Shown: positions 31,330-43,144 of the stretch, piece after piece
Position numbering within the stretch: position 1 is the first letter of the stretch
How the letters are laid out: every line of letters starts with the position of its first letter
NCBI GenBank assembly: GCA_947683425.1
Contig: CANTUQ010000101.1
Span: 26,249,001-26,313,000 of the forward strand
Length of the DNA: 64,000 bases
Direction of reading: 5' to 3'
Source of the DNA: Excoecaria cochinchinensis
Lineage: Eukaryota > Streptophyta > Magnoliopsida > Malpighiales > Euphorbiaceae
Translations under genes and position numbers: made by a program
The notes under the pieces: generated by a model
The model's input: the letters and a program-made list of their open reading frames with translations, nothing else
What the model was told of the DNA's origin: nothing
Database searches by the model: none

Positions 31330-33659
31330 ACTGATCAAGTTTATGCGTAAGTTTTTGAAGATTTAATTTGATAAATATTGAAGAAGTAAAACAAGTTGTG
31401 AAAATAAAACTCATTTGTGGACATATTTATAAGCGTTAGATGGATTGTGAAACTATTACGAATTTTCATAATCTTTCTTCTTTATTAAGTTTAGATGAAA
31501 ACAAAGATAAAACACCACACGAAACATGGTAATTAGATACCGTGAACTAGTTTCCAATATATCACCGTGAACTAGGGCTAGAATTTCTAGAGAATCAGAA
31601 TTTATACAATAACGCAAACCTTTATTTATATGGGTGTTTAGTTTAGCATTTGAAAAGAGTTAGGTACATTTTTCTATTCCTACACCTCCATTTATATGTT
31701 TAGTTAACTATGTGAGATAGAGTTAATTGTTTACTCTACGAATATCTGCTTTTTCAAAAAAATATCATTTTAGAGTTTTTTCATAACTTTTATTAATTTA
31801 TTTAACATAAAAATTACCTAATTATTATTTATAAAATATCTTTGTAAAAATACATAAATTTTTCATTACTATTAATATTTATTCTTCGTAAATTATTTGT
31901 TATTATTTATTATTTTTATTCATTGATTAATATTTATATTTGTATATGGTAGTTATTTCATGCATGTATGAAAATTTTATATTTATTTATTAGTATTTTT
32001 TTTACACTAAATTGCCCGTTTGAACAGATTCATAAAAGACAAAACGATTCTTCTCAAGTATTTAAAAAAGTCCAAAATAATCAGAATTCGAATTCAGAAT
32101 TTCTATTTCAGAGATAAATAACAGCTTGTAGTGCCTTTTCCTTGTTTAATAGAAGTTTAGCTTGTTAAAATAAAATAAAAATTTATTGTGCTTTATAAAA
32201 ACTGTTTTTATTTTTATTTTTTTTCGGACACTGGTTAATCAAATAAACAATAGCAAGAATCTCCGCAACCACAACTAGCGTGTGATAAAATTAACACAAA
32301 GCAACCAAGGAACAGATTCTAATTCTAATATTAAAATGCTAAAATGATTAACCGTTAGATACTTTCTAATATTAAATTCCGCAAGGTAGTTATAAGAAGA
32401 CTTCGTCCTTAAAAATCTTGCAGTTTTAAAGATATTGTCTTTTGATTAGTATGTGAAAATAAATACTATACATTACTCCAAAGCAATTACATCACTCACC
32501 TTCCGTGCACTTGCCCTGAAAACGAAATCTTCCAAAGCAAACATAAATAAAAGTATATTAACTTTCCAAGAGAAATTAAAAAGAGTCCTTAATTATTCTC
32601 TTGATGTTGGTCTGTCGATTAGGTTCTCATAAATCTTACTCATCCCAACCGGCTTTGGAATTATGGTTTATTACAGAATTTATTTATATAATAATTAAAT
32701 TTAGGGTTTGTTACATGTATGTGATATTGATAAAAAAAAAAAAATGGCCATCGAAAAGTAAACTCAATACGCGTCCCCTAGCTATATCAACTTTAGCACG
32801 GCAGTACAAGTTCCTCCACATTTTCCTTTCTAAGAAATTATGCCGAATATTGAAAAAAGAAATTAAAATAAATAAGAAATTGTGTTTTTGGAAAAATTAT
32901 ATTAGGATATAAAATTTCTCTCATACACCAAACCAATCCTCAATTGACATGTATGATTTATTGTTTAATAAAATATTGCCTTTGCAAGAAAACAAATTAT
33001 GCATACACAAACTTAAAATATTTTTTGTTCACGTATATAGCTAGCCACTAACATTACAACATCTTGCGCTCATGGAAGGATACTAGTAAGTACCAAGAAG
33101 ATGGAACGCAATCATATATTCTTACAAAATAAATAAATAACATAAAAAAAATAAATGAAAAAAAAAAAGAGAAGAAGTGAATAGGAAAGAGGATCTCATA
33201 ACACCACCCACACACATGAAAAGAACTACAGAAAGATGTCCCCCTTATTCCACAAAGTATGTTGCCAGGAAAAGAAACAATTTTTTATTATTATTTTTTT
33301 TAAAAGTCATAAGGAAAAGAAAATTGTCTGGTTGACATCAAATAACAAATTAAGCAAATGCTTGTGGGAATTGAATCCTCTTATATGTATTTTTATTAAG
33401 CCTTAAAGCTACAAATACAATAAAAAATTACAATATATAAAATCTTTAATAAGAATATATTTACATATATTCATATAAAAATATATCAAAACATTAATCA
33501 ATCTGATCAAAATAACTATATATATTCTCTCAATGGTATTGGATGAAATTCGAGAATGTTATCATAATCATAGTTGTTGTTTGTATTGAGAACTTCTTAC
33601 CTGTAATGGGTTTATGAGAAAAGTCAGTACCAATTCAATCACAATTAGCCATGTATACC
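31330..33659. other. AT-rich host intergenic region
   Basis: About 2.3 kb of AT-rich DNA lies between the DC1 fragment and LTR B. I see homopolymer runs (near 32733 and 33160), no convincing ORF, no tRNA and no clear transposon ends. Confidence 0.6.
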
Positions 33660-35006
33660 TGTGACGCGCGCCGAACCTAGTAAATGCCCTCTTTGAACCC
33701 GCTTTTAGGATTCGAGTGATTGGTTCGCGTCTTTTTGATCTTAGGTATTATGAGATATTTTCGACACCTCCTTTCACAATAGAACATTGAAAAGGACCAT
33801 CCATTGTTATAACATCTTTAGGCACTTTTGAGACATTTTGGAGTCGCCACCCAATTTACAAGAAATCGGAAAATATTAACCTCTTATTGGTCTAAACCAG
33901 AGAGTGGTTCGGAACTTCACACTTATTTATGTCTTTGTTTATTATAAATGAGTTTTTAAATTCTAAAATTTCATTGCTCATCTCACGCGATCAATACAAT
34001 TTATTTAAGATGCAATTCAAGCATCGAGAAAGCAAATAAAAATGTAAATAAAGCGGTAAATAAAGCGATAAACATACACGGCCACACCAAAAGAAAAATT
34101 GGGACGAATACAATCCCCCAAATGAAAAAGAAAAGCTGGATAAAATTTAAATGAAAATCGGGACAGAATGCAATCTCCAAATGAAAGAAAATAAAATTGC
34201 CCCAAAAATAATTAATTACAAGGACCCACAAAATATAAAAGCAAAACTAAACAGTCACACAAAATCAATAAAAAAAGAGTAACATATATAAATCGGGATA
34301 TTTATTTTGGTTCGGGAACATTGGTTCCTTCATTCTCACTTAAAAAGGGATCGAAGAGTTATGTTGGAATTTGTCGTGAAATTTGGGACGAGTGATCCCA
34401 ATTTTAATAAATCAACTCTTCGTTTTAGTCCGCAATATTTTTGCTTTTTTGGCTAAAATCTAGGACATTGGTCCCAATTTATTGATAAAAATCCCAATTT
34501 AATTGTACAAAATATTTTTGTGATTTTTTATTTTAGCACGCGTATAAAATAAACTATTTTATTTACGAGCAAAAACAATCACATAAATAGAGATAGGAAA
34601 TGTCTCACCCAAGTGATGTAGACTCCTATGTGTCGCGAGGAGTTCGGTCATGATAAATGCTCAAACAAATAAACACGACATTTTACCCCCAATGAAAAAA
34701 AAACAATAAAAAATTAGCAATAATTTCAAAATTATTTAATAATAAAAATAAAAGAAATCAAGTGTAAAATTAACACACCAATAGAATACATAAAATAGAT
34801 TAAATTGGACATACTAATTTAATATGTTAATATCACACATAGAAGAAAAAAATCATGCAAGGTAATATTAATAATAACCATAGCTAAATCATGAAATAAC
34901 ACCATGTAACATATGATGACAATGATGAAAATAATAAACAGTAATGGCACCAATAACGACAACAATAAAAATAATAATAACATACTACTACTACTACTAC
35001 TACTAC

Positions 35007-35049
<43 letters not shown>

Positions 35050-36552
35050 GCCAAAGAAACTAAATGAGTAACTAAAAAGGAGGGCAATTAAACATGTAGT
35101 ATACTATGGTAACATTTAAGCATAAAAAGATTACAAAGGGTAATAATAAAAGAGAAAATCATGCAAATCCTATTTTTCGCCTCTTAACATTATGTAGATT
35201 TATCCATTTTTATGCAAATGACGAGATAAAGAGTGAATACCCATGCTAAATAATACATCACAAATCAAAAAAATAAATACATGCATTAATTCAAAAAATA
35301 ACAAAGTAACATAACATAAAATAAGCTAACATGAATAAATTGAAGTAAAAATGAGATGAAAAATAGATCCAGGAATATTTACCCTCAGATTTAAATGATA
35401 TTGAAGCAAGATATCCTGATCTAATCTCTTGTCAAGATCCGAAAATTAACTCAAAAACATGTGTTCAAGCAAATCTTGAGTTTATGTCTAAAAAAACTCA
35501 AGAACACTAATACTAAAAAATGATTTGATTTTTTTTGTGTTTGATATATGATGAGAAAACTCAAGTTAAGGAATTGATTTTCCTTTCTCAAAGTTTTCAA
35601 GATCAATGAAAATTTTTTAGAGATAAAAAACTAGAATGGAATTTTAAAACGAAAACTTGTAGATTTTAAAAGAGAGAATTAAGAAGATTGAGAAAAATGA
35701 TTTTTGTTTTTGAGAATAATAAAAGATAAACTCCAAGAACATTGAACTCTTTGTTTTTCCATCAAAATCCACTAACTCCCCTCAAGAATATCTTTTTCCA
35801 AATGACTTAGAAAAATGTATTTTTGCTAGAGAGAATTTTCTTACTCCCAAAAAAAACAAATTTTCTTCTCTCCTCCCAAAAAAATCTAACTCCCGTAAAA
35901 CTCCAATCTCTGCCCTCCTCCAGCTCCCTAACAGGTTTTTTCAAGATTCCATCTCCCTAATTTCAACAAAAAACACTCCAAAATTCAAAACCAAATCCCT
36001 TAAGTCAAATATGGACAATTAATATTTTTATTTATTTTTAATTATTTTTTGTTGTTTTTTGACTTTTAATTTCCATCCAATTTGACTAACATTTGTCAAA
36101 TTTTGATAAAAACTGAAAAAATCACAAGAAAAAATTATTTTTTAACCTAAAAAAATAAAAAAAACCAATTTTTGGGGTTTAGGGGGCTGTCGGCGAGATT
36201 TCTTGCCAATGGGCGAGATATCTCGCCCATGGGGCGAGATCTGCGCACAGCTGCATGCTGCTGCGCGCAGCAGCGTGCTGTCGCAACCGGCGACCGGAAT
36301 TTTTTTTTAGATTTTTATTTTAGAAAATATGATAAAATGAAATACAAAAATATGGATAAAAATATAAATATAAATAAAAATAAAATATAAATATAAATAT
36401 AAATAAGAATAAACACTTTAAAAGGATTTTGAGGAAAATAAAAGAATTTGACAAAGAGATGATCGATTCCTATTTTCTTGCTCATGAATTAGTCTTTATC
36501 TTCATCATTGGTTAATCCTGATCTTGGACCGACTCGAGACCCGGTGTCTACA
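33660..36552 (-). repeat. 3' LTR of Tat-like element B (about 2.9 kb)
   Basis: Read on the minus strand it starts TGTAGACACCGGGTC at 36552 and ends CGCGCGTCACA at 33660, the same terminus as LTR A. It has GGTGGCGACTCC near 33840-33855 (minus), the GAGGGTAAATATT motif near 35375, a long AAT/ACT microsatellite (34984-35048) and a GC-rich island (36184-36297). The polypurine-tract block adjoins on the right. Left flank is ATACC; the partner LTR was not identified, so no target duplication can be confirmed. Confidence 0.82.
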
Positions 36553-36556
36553 GTTG

Positions 36557-36571
36557 CCCCCAATTTTGGGG
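36557..36571 (-). promoter_or_regulatory. Polypurine-tract region of element B
   Basis: On the minus strand CCCCAAAATTGGGGG, followed by CAAC, abuts the LTR start. It is nearly the same as the block before LTR A (9754-9772). Confidence 0.7.
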
Positions 36572-36718
36572 AAACTAGCACACAGGTGCCTAGTTGAGCC
36601 AAAATTTAGAAAAGAGGAAAGAAGCGCATACCTGAGGCGACGACCTTCTCGCTGCTATGAAAAGTAAATTATTTCTCCCAAACTGCAAGCCTACTTCGGA
36701 CTTGCGAGATGTGGGTTC

Positions 36719-37625
36719 CATCCTCAAATGGTGATGCGCCGAGTCCGCTCTGAACTTACGAAACACAAGAAGTGCTCTCTTGGGCTGCACTGAGTTGCTG
36801 ACAAGACTATAAAGTGTGGATGTCTTTGGATATAACTGAGCCGCTATCTAGGCTACAGTGTGGTTGCACCGAATCGCTGACAAGATTACAAAGTGTGGCC
36901 ATTTTTGAATATCACCGAGCTGTTGTCTAAACTACAAAGTGATTGCACTGAATCGCTGACAAGATTACAAAGTGCGGATGTTCTGAAATGTCACCGAGCT
37001 GTTGTCTAAGCTGCAAAGTGATTGCACCGAATCGCTACCAAGATTACAAAGTGCAGAGGTTCTGAAATGTCACCGAGCTGTTGTCTAAGCTACTAAGTGA
37101 TTGCACCGAATCGCTACCAAGATTACAAAGTGCAAAAGTTCTGAAATATGACCGAGTTGTTGTCTAAGCTACAAAGTGATTGCACCGAATCGCTACCAAG
37201 ATTACAAAGTGCAAAAGTTCTGAAATATCACCAAGCTATTGTTCAAACTACAAAGTGATTGCACCGAATCGCTACCAAGATTACAAAGTGCAGAGGTTCT
37301 TGAATATCACCGAGCTGTTATCTAAGCTACAAAGTGATTGCACCGAATCGCTACTAAGATTACAAAGTGCAGATGTTCTTGAATATCACCAAGCTGTTAT
37401 CTAAGTTACAAAGTGATTGCACCGAGTTGCTACCAAGATTACAAAGTGTAGATGCCATCCTCAGATAGTGATGCGCTGAGTTTGCTCCAGACTTACCAAA
37501 TGCAAAAAGTGTTGCTTTGAATTGCACCGAGCCGCTGACAAGACTACGAAGTGCCGGGGGCCATCCTCAGACAGCGATGCGTCGAGTCTGCTCTAGACTT
37601 ACCAAACGCGAAAAGTGCTCTCTAG
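36719..37625 (-). repeat. 79-bp tandem array within longer repeat units, 3'UTR of element B
   Basis: The anchor TTGCAC starts at 36864, 36943, 37022, 37101, 37180, 37259, 37338 and 37417, an exact 79-bp period (8 copies). The array is flanked by copies of a longer unit beginning CCATCCTCA (about 36719, 37454, 37561; 107 bp between the last two) that shares the CACCGAG..GCTGACAAGA core. It occupies the same place (just upstream of the polypurine tract) as the 137-bp array in element A. Confidence 0.93.
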
Positions 37626-37915
37626 CATAACTTCGGTTGTTTCCTGAATAAAATGAAATCCGATTAGATCAATGTATCATTGTGATCATTTTAATTATTT
37701 AACTTATGTGAAGGTTCAATTGTTATGATTTTACCAATTTATGGCTTATCATATGATTTCCATCTTTGTCATTTTATTATCCATAGCTCAATTTTTTTTT
37801 TATTTAAAGGGTATCCAAACATGCAAAGCACAACAAAGATCATCCATACAGATATTATTTTCATATACAAATTACATCAAAAATCATAAATCTCCCTGAA
37901 TATCGATCAAAAAGA
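37626..37915. other. Spacer between gene end and tandem array, element B
   Basis: About 290 bp of AT-rich 3' untranslated sequence of element B lies between the repeat array and the stop codon at 37916-37918 (minus). Nothing else is visible. Confidence 0.55.
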
Positions 37916-39282
37916 TCATGGTTGGTGTTAGGGGTGTGCAAAAACTGAACCGATCCGAATAACCCGAATAACCCGAACCGAAATATAAATTCGGGTAAGG
38001 TTATTCGGGTAATTCGGTTCGGGTGTGAGAATATATAGAATTTCGGGTTCGGGTGAAAATCAAGGTTAAACCGAACCACCCGAAAAAACCGAATTTCATC
38101 CACCATTAAAAGGAAAAAACCTGGTCTGCCCTTCATTTTCCCCTTTTCAGTTTCGCCTTTCACGCTCTAAATCCCTAACTTCTTCTGCCCTGCCGCTCTT
38201 CTCCTCCATTGCTATCGCCGCTCGTCTTCTTCCTTGCTGTTGCCGCTCGTCGCGTAGATCGCAGTCGCCGCCAGTAGCCTCAACGAGAGTGAGTTCTTCT
38301 TCTTCTTCTTCTTCTGTGAACTCTAGAATGTTTTGTTTAATGGGTTAATTTGTAAACTTTAGTTGATAGTTTACAAATGAAAGTCTTCTGCCATAAAGAG
38401 TTGTAGCAGAGAATTTTAAATTTGTTAGGTTCTTATTTATGCTTGGGATTTGCTTATGCCTGTGTATATTAATTATCATTCACTCTGAGATCACAGTAAT
38501 TAGGATTCACGAGCAGGGAAGATAAAAAAGAGATGCACTACACGTACACATCACTTCTCTAACCTTTTTCTTTTTCTTCTTGGTGGATATATAGAATTTG
38601 TTTAATTTAATGGCTCAGCAGAAAATCTGGTTGATTTTATTCATGTTTCCATTATAACACCCAAAAAAAACAAAGGGATTGATTGGGTTTATGAAAGCAG
38701 TTAGCTAGATTGCACCATCTCCAATATTTATAATAGTAAAAGGCACATATAAATTCTTTAATAATCAAGAAAATAAGTTTTGTTATGTGTAATTTTGGAT
38801 TAATTTATATATGTAATTCCATTAGGAAATGTTTTTGTAACTGTGTTTTTAGAGGTTTAAAATATCCACGGAGTGCAAAAGGTTTCATATCCATGTACAA
38901 AGTACTAATTTTTTTCATACCTAAATTTGAACTTTATTCCAATTAAAATCCATGTTCTGTCAAGAATGAAATGATGATTGAACTCATTTTTCTAGGAAAG
39001 AAGATGGTGTATCATTTTTCTAGAATGTTTTGTTTAATTAGGAATGTGTTTACTGTAAATGATATCAATAATATAAAGGACTTGCTTTTTGAGATAAAAG
39101 AGAATATCTACAATAAACAAGAAACAGATAGCCTGAACAACACTTGAATTCAATTGTTTATTAGCCTAACTAAAGCAAAACAAGAAATGTTATCTGACCT
39201 CATGTCTTAACTAAAGCACTGCCCACAATTGTGACAAATTGGAACGACATTTCTAATAATTCATTGATAATTCCGTATAATG

Positions 39283-39285
<3 letters not shown>

Positions 39286-39367
<82 letters not shown>
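39286..39367. repeat. (AT)n microsatellite
   Basis: About 80 bp of almost uninterrupted AT dinucleotide repeat lies inside the hAT element. Confidence 0.95.
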
Positions 39368-39374
<7 letters not shown>

Positions 39375-39423
39375 TTCTATTAGTTACACTTTTCTATTGT
39401 TTCCAATTATTAATTTGTTTATA

Positions 39424-39677
39424 TGCACTCAAGATTGACTTTTATATGCACTCAAGATTGACTTTGATATGCACTCAAGATTGGCTTCGAAGACCTAATG
39501 AACAAATAAAAATCGAAGAAGATTTAGATGTAATTGAGAAGCTTGAGGATGGTATGCATTCTTTTTCTTTTTTAATATCTTATATTAATGTAATTCTTTT
39601 TTATTCATTTCATTAATTTTTTTTTTCAATTTACAGAGTTGGAAAAATTTAATCAAAGTGAAGCTCAAGCTAGTTAA
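39424..39677 (+). pseudogene. hAT transposase C-terminal remnant (two exons)
   Basis: CTQDWLR followed by IEEDLDVIEKLED resembles the extreme C-terminus of plant hAT transposases after the dimerisation domain (RICESLEEPER-like). The exon ends at 39551 (donor G|GTATGC). The next exon, 39637-39677 (acceptor TTTACAG), completes a codon and ends EAQAS and TAA. The catalytic and zinc-finger parts are absent. Preceding short duplications (TATGCACTCAAGATTG repeated) look like local slippage. Confidence 0.65.
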
Positions 39678-40318
39678 GAGACTTCATCAACTGCAGGAAC
39701 GCCAGGAAATTTGGAGAGCATAGCCGTAGATGATTGAGTAGTTTATATTATGGTAACTTTAATTAAGTACAATTTAAATTTTATTTAATTTTCTACTTAT
39801 TAATAACATTTTATTATTTCTCTTAATTTATATAAAATAGGTGGTTCGTGAAGAAATCAAATATCGAAGATGGTGGCATCCAGTGAACAATTCAATTTTA
39901 ATTTCGTAATTAAAGATAAGAATGTTGTTATTAATTTGTTGTAATATTTGGACATTTTAAGATGAACATGTTAATTAGGTATTTTTCATATTATAAGGTT
40001 ACTATTTTATATGTTAATTAGGTATTTAATTATGTATTTTTCATGTTATATGGTGATTATATTAATTAGATACTCAATATGTTAATTATGTATTTAATAG
40101 TTTTCATAATATTGTTTAATTAGGTTTAATTGGAAAAATAAAACAAAATTCGGGTTATTCGGGTCGGGGCCCAAAATATTTCGGGTTATTCGGTTCGGGA
40201 CCCTATAAATTGTTAGGGTCGGTTCGGGTGTGAAAATTCTTTAAATTTAGGGTTTTCGGTTATTCGGGTTCGGGTCGGGTTGACCCGAACCCGACCGATG
40301 CACAGGGCTAGTTGGTGT

Positions 40319-42939
40319 GCATCGCTTGATTCTTCCTGGCTCATAGGTGTGTAGGAGGTTCTTGTGGGCTCCTCGGGTCTGTCTTGGTACTGTCGTGTCT
40401 CCTTCACAAACTGCCCTATGCATTGCAATCTCTTGTCTATGGCTTGTAGTCTCTCATCCATACGCTGATCCATACGCTGCTCTATTACTATCAGCCTCTC
40501 ATTCATGCGCTGCTCTACAGCCATAAGTCTCTCACCCATACGCTGCTCCACAGTCATCAGTCTCTCACCCATTCGTTGTTCCACAGCCATCAGCCTTTCA
40601 TCAAAGCGCTGGGATCTGGCCTCTAATGTTGCTATAATCTCCCTCTGCATAGTTTGGATGAGGATCTCCATACCTATCTAGCTTTGCTCCATCCCGGACC
40701 TAAGTGGTGGTGGCGGAGCTACCGAAGTAAATGCCCCCGAAGAATATGGACGATCATAGGGGTGATACCTCCTATATGTCTGAGGGCCCATCCCCGAACA
40801 TGCATGTAAGGAGGCGGCTGTATCTGATCTTCTGGAGGAATTGGTCGTTTGTGAAGGAGACGCGAAATAGTATTTCTTCTTGAATTGTAGGTACACATTA
40901 CGAAATGCTGAGTATAGACTTTGCCTTGAAAGAAACCTTGATGTGGATGAAGGAAATATTGAAAAGCAAGAATTAAAAACTGGTAAACTTGATTCAGAGG
41001 AGACAGAAATAGACATTGTGAAAAATAATAATTACCATGGAGTAAGTGGCAAATCTGAAAAAGTAACTAAAGACCCATCTAATAATATCAGTATTGAAGG
41101 CCTTGGTGAAATGTCCCCTGAAGCTCAACAATGTGTTCTTGATTTGCAGTCTCGTTTATCTTCTGTGAAAAAGGTATTGCTCTAAGGAATTACCTAGGTA
41201 CATGAACAAGCCAATTGTGGTTTTCTTATTTCATGTTTTGATTTACACAAGGATATATGTCATAGTTTTTTTGGAGCACTGTTGCAAACTAATATTCCTT
41301 GTTTGAGGCTTTGAGCATGAATTTACAGGTATGCATTGGTATTGTTTAAACTAGCAGAGGGTTCTCAAATATTAGAAAAAGACCCGAAAACTTATGCTAT
41401 CTATGGATGGCTCTAAGTTAGTGTGGGTTGCATAGGGACCCTTTTCTTCTAAGTATGTCCAGAAGCTCTATTTAATTTTATCTTTAAGCTTGCATGTCAA
41501 AGAAGGACATATGATATGGCCATTTTGCTTTAGTTCAGTCTCTACCCTCTTTTCCCTTGCAATGAAAATTGTACAGTAATTTCTCTATCAAATATGATTG
41601 TCTTATGTAATATAATTCAGCATGCAGCTAATGGATTTGATTTCTAGATAAATGCTCATTAGTGGCTAAGCTAGACTATTGACTTCTGGGACTGTACTAA
41701 TGCTATAATCTTGACCAAATGCTCACGCTATCCTTTAACAGCAAGTATTGGTTTAATTTTTTATTCTCATTCTCTCTCCTGTTTCCTTATTTGTGTCCTC
41801 AATAGCTCATATATCATGATCAGGATGCATAATCACTGTGTTTTATTTATATGTTTTATTAATGCTAAAGGAACTTCATGTTATTTTACTTTTCACAATT
41901 CGATAAATTAATTACCTTTATGTTACATGCTGATGCTACAAAATTGTAGTCTAATTTATGTTGCTGATGTATAGGGACGAGATATGGCTTTTGGTTTAAC
42001 TGTTGGCTCTCCTTATTGCAATCTATCAGGTTATGAGCAACATGTTTCTGTACAAGCATTTATGTTATCTGACTGAATATCAAGTCACTTATGTACCCCC
42101 ATAGTTGCAACGTTTTACCTAACTGCATTTTACCTTGCTATACCACTCATAATCAAACGGCATTTTCTTTTCGGCCTGTAGAGCTTGTTTCTCTACTGCC
42201 TCTACTCTTGACCCAGCTTCACCAAGTTGGTGTTGGAGCCGGAACACTTCTTGTTCCTCATTTTTCCAAGCGAGTATGAGCTTATTTATTTTACTGATAG
42301 TAGCTCCTCCCAACATGCACCCCTGAAAATGAAAAGTTACGTTCCGTATAAGATGAAGAAAACTGAACACATTAAATGTTCCGAGTTATAGAATGTTACC
42401 TCCACTTCATTCCTCTTCATGGCATAGCTCAATTGCTCAGCACTTAGTTGAAGCAGGGGTGTCGCCTCCGAGGGAAGACATGTTGTCTGATTAAAAAAGG
42501 TTATGAAGTCAATATTCTCCTTTAACCAGGATTTTCCCTGTTGTTGCCAGAACCTACGTATGTCCTCAGCAAGGGTCTTCAATTCTTTCGCCCAAGACTT
42601 GGGGTCAAGAGTGTATGCTTATTTCCTGTTATCGGAGGGATTCTCAGAGGTAGTAGCTCGGATATTTGCTGATTGAAGAGAGCCATCGGCTACGACTATT
42701 GGCACAGACGGGGAAGCTGCTGTTGTCAACATGGGGCTCTGTATGGGAGCATTTGAGCTCGAAGGAACAACGGACGAGCTTGGATTTGGAGGAGCTGGAC
42801 TGGTTTCTTTTGCTACAGTAGTGAATGAGCTGCCTCCAGCCTTTTGCCGTTTTGCCTTAATAAGTTCAGCCAGGCTAGGTTGTGAACTCCTCTTCATAGC
42901 TACAACAAAGCAACCAATAAAAAATAAATTAGAATGCAA
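40319..42939 (-). pseudogene. Intron-containing coiled-coil gene of element B (unrecognised)
   Basis: Three minus-strand exons join in phase 0: 42939 to 42400 (MKRSSQPSLAELIKAKRQ; TLAEDIRRFWQQQGKSW), 42322 to 42134 (GCMLGGATISKINKLILAWK; then a coiled coil ending DYEWYSK) and 40878 to 40319 (KYYFASPSQTT; SGMGPQTYRRYHPYDRP; then a strongly repetitive coiled coil). Donors GAG|GTAACA and AAG|GTAAAA and acceptors TTTTCAG and TTCAAG support this. The 33-bp repeats at about 40440-40610 encode an 11-residue repeat of the type ERLMAVEQRMG. In-frame stops are at about 42619 (TAA) and 40678 (TAG). The natural stop is beyond the hAT insertion at 37916-37918. I do not recognise the N-terminal domain. By position it is the counterpart of the sense gene in element A. 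Confidence 0.6.
40891..42055 (+). pseudogene. Host-gene-like fragment on the opposite strand inside element B
   Basis: An exon-like segment 40891-41174 (acceptor GAATTGTAG before it; donor AAG|GTATTG after it) reads TLRNAEYRLCLERN...MSPEAQQCVLDLQSRLSSVKK. A second candidate exon is about 41976-42036 (acceptor GATGTATAG, donor CAG|GTTATG). The 800 bp between look like a normal AT-rich plant intron. The composition and protein character differ from the surrounding element. I cannot name the gene. It lies antisense within what looks like an intron of the minus-strand element gene, as expected for a captured gene fragment. Confidence 0.45.
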
Positions 42940-43019
42940 GAACTAGAAATTAAAAGGTTTACCCTTCTTTTTGGAGTTCGATCTGGGCTGTGGTGGGGGT
43001 ATTCCGCATTGAAGTTGTA

Positions 43020-43053
43020 AATTTATAATAGTAGTAGTAACAACAAAGAAGAA

Positions 43054-43144
<91 letters not shown>

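Larger units (their letters stand above)
37929..40310 (+). mobile_element. hAT-type transposon, internally deleted (2,382 bp)
   Basis: A perfect 8-bp target duplication GTTGGTGT lies at 37921-37928 and 40311-40318. The imperfect terminal inverted repeats are TAGGGGTGTGCA at the left and, at the right, TGCACAGGGCTA (complement TAGCCCTGTGCA). Subterminal CGGGTT/AACCCG-rich stretches occur at 37960-38100 and 40145-40300. A pyrimidine-rich exon-like leader (38160-38290) ends in a donor-like GAGAGTGAGT. Only the last transposase exons remain. A long AT microsatellite (about 39286-39367) lies inside. It sits in the terminal codons of element B's gene. Confidence 0.93.

Noticed and set aside
36184..36297. 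GC-rich islands in LTR B (and 43862-44008 in LTR C) as CpG-island promoters of host genes
   Set aside because: They lie at the same relative place in related LTRs and have no adjacent host gene; they are LTR parts with short inverted repeats.
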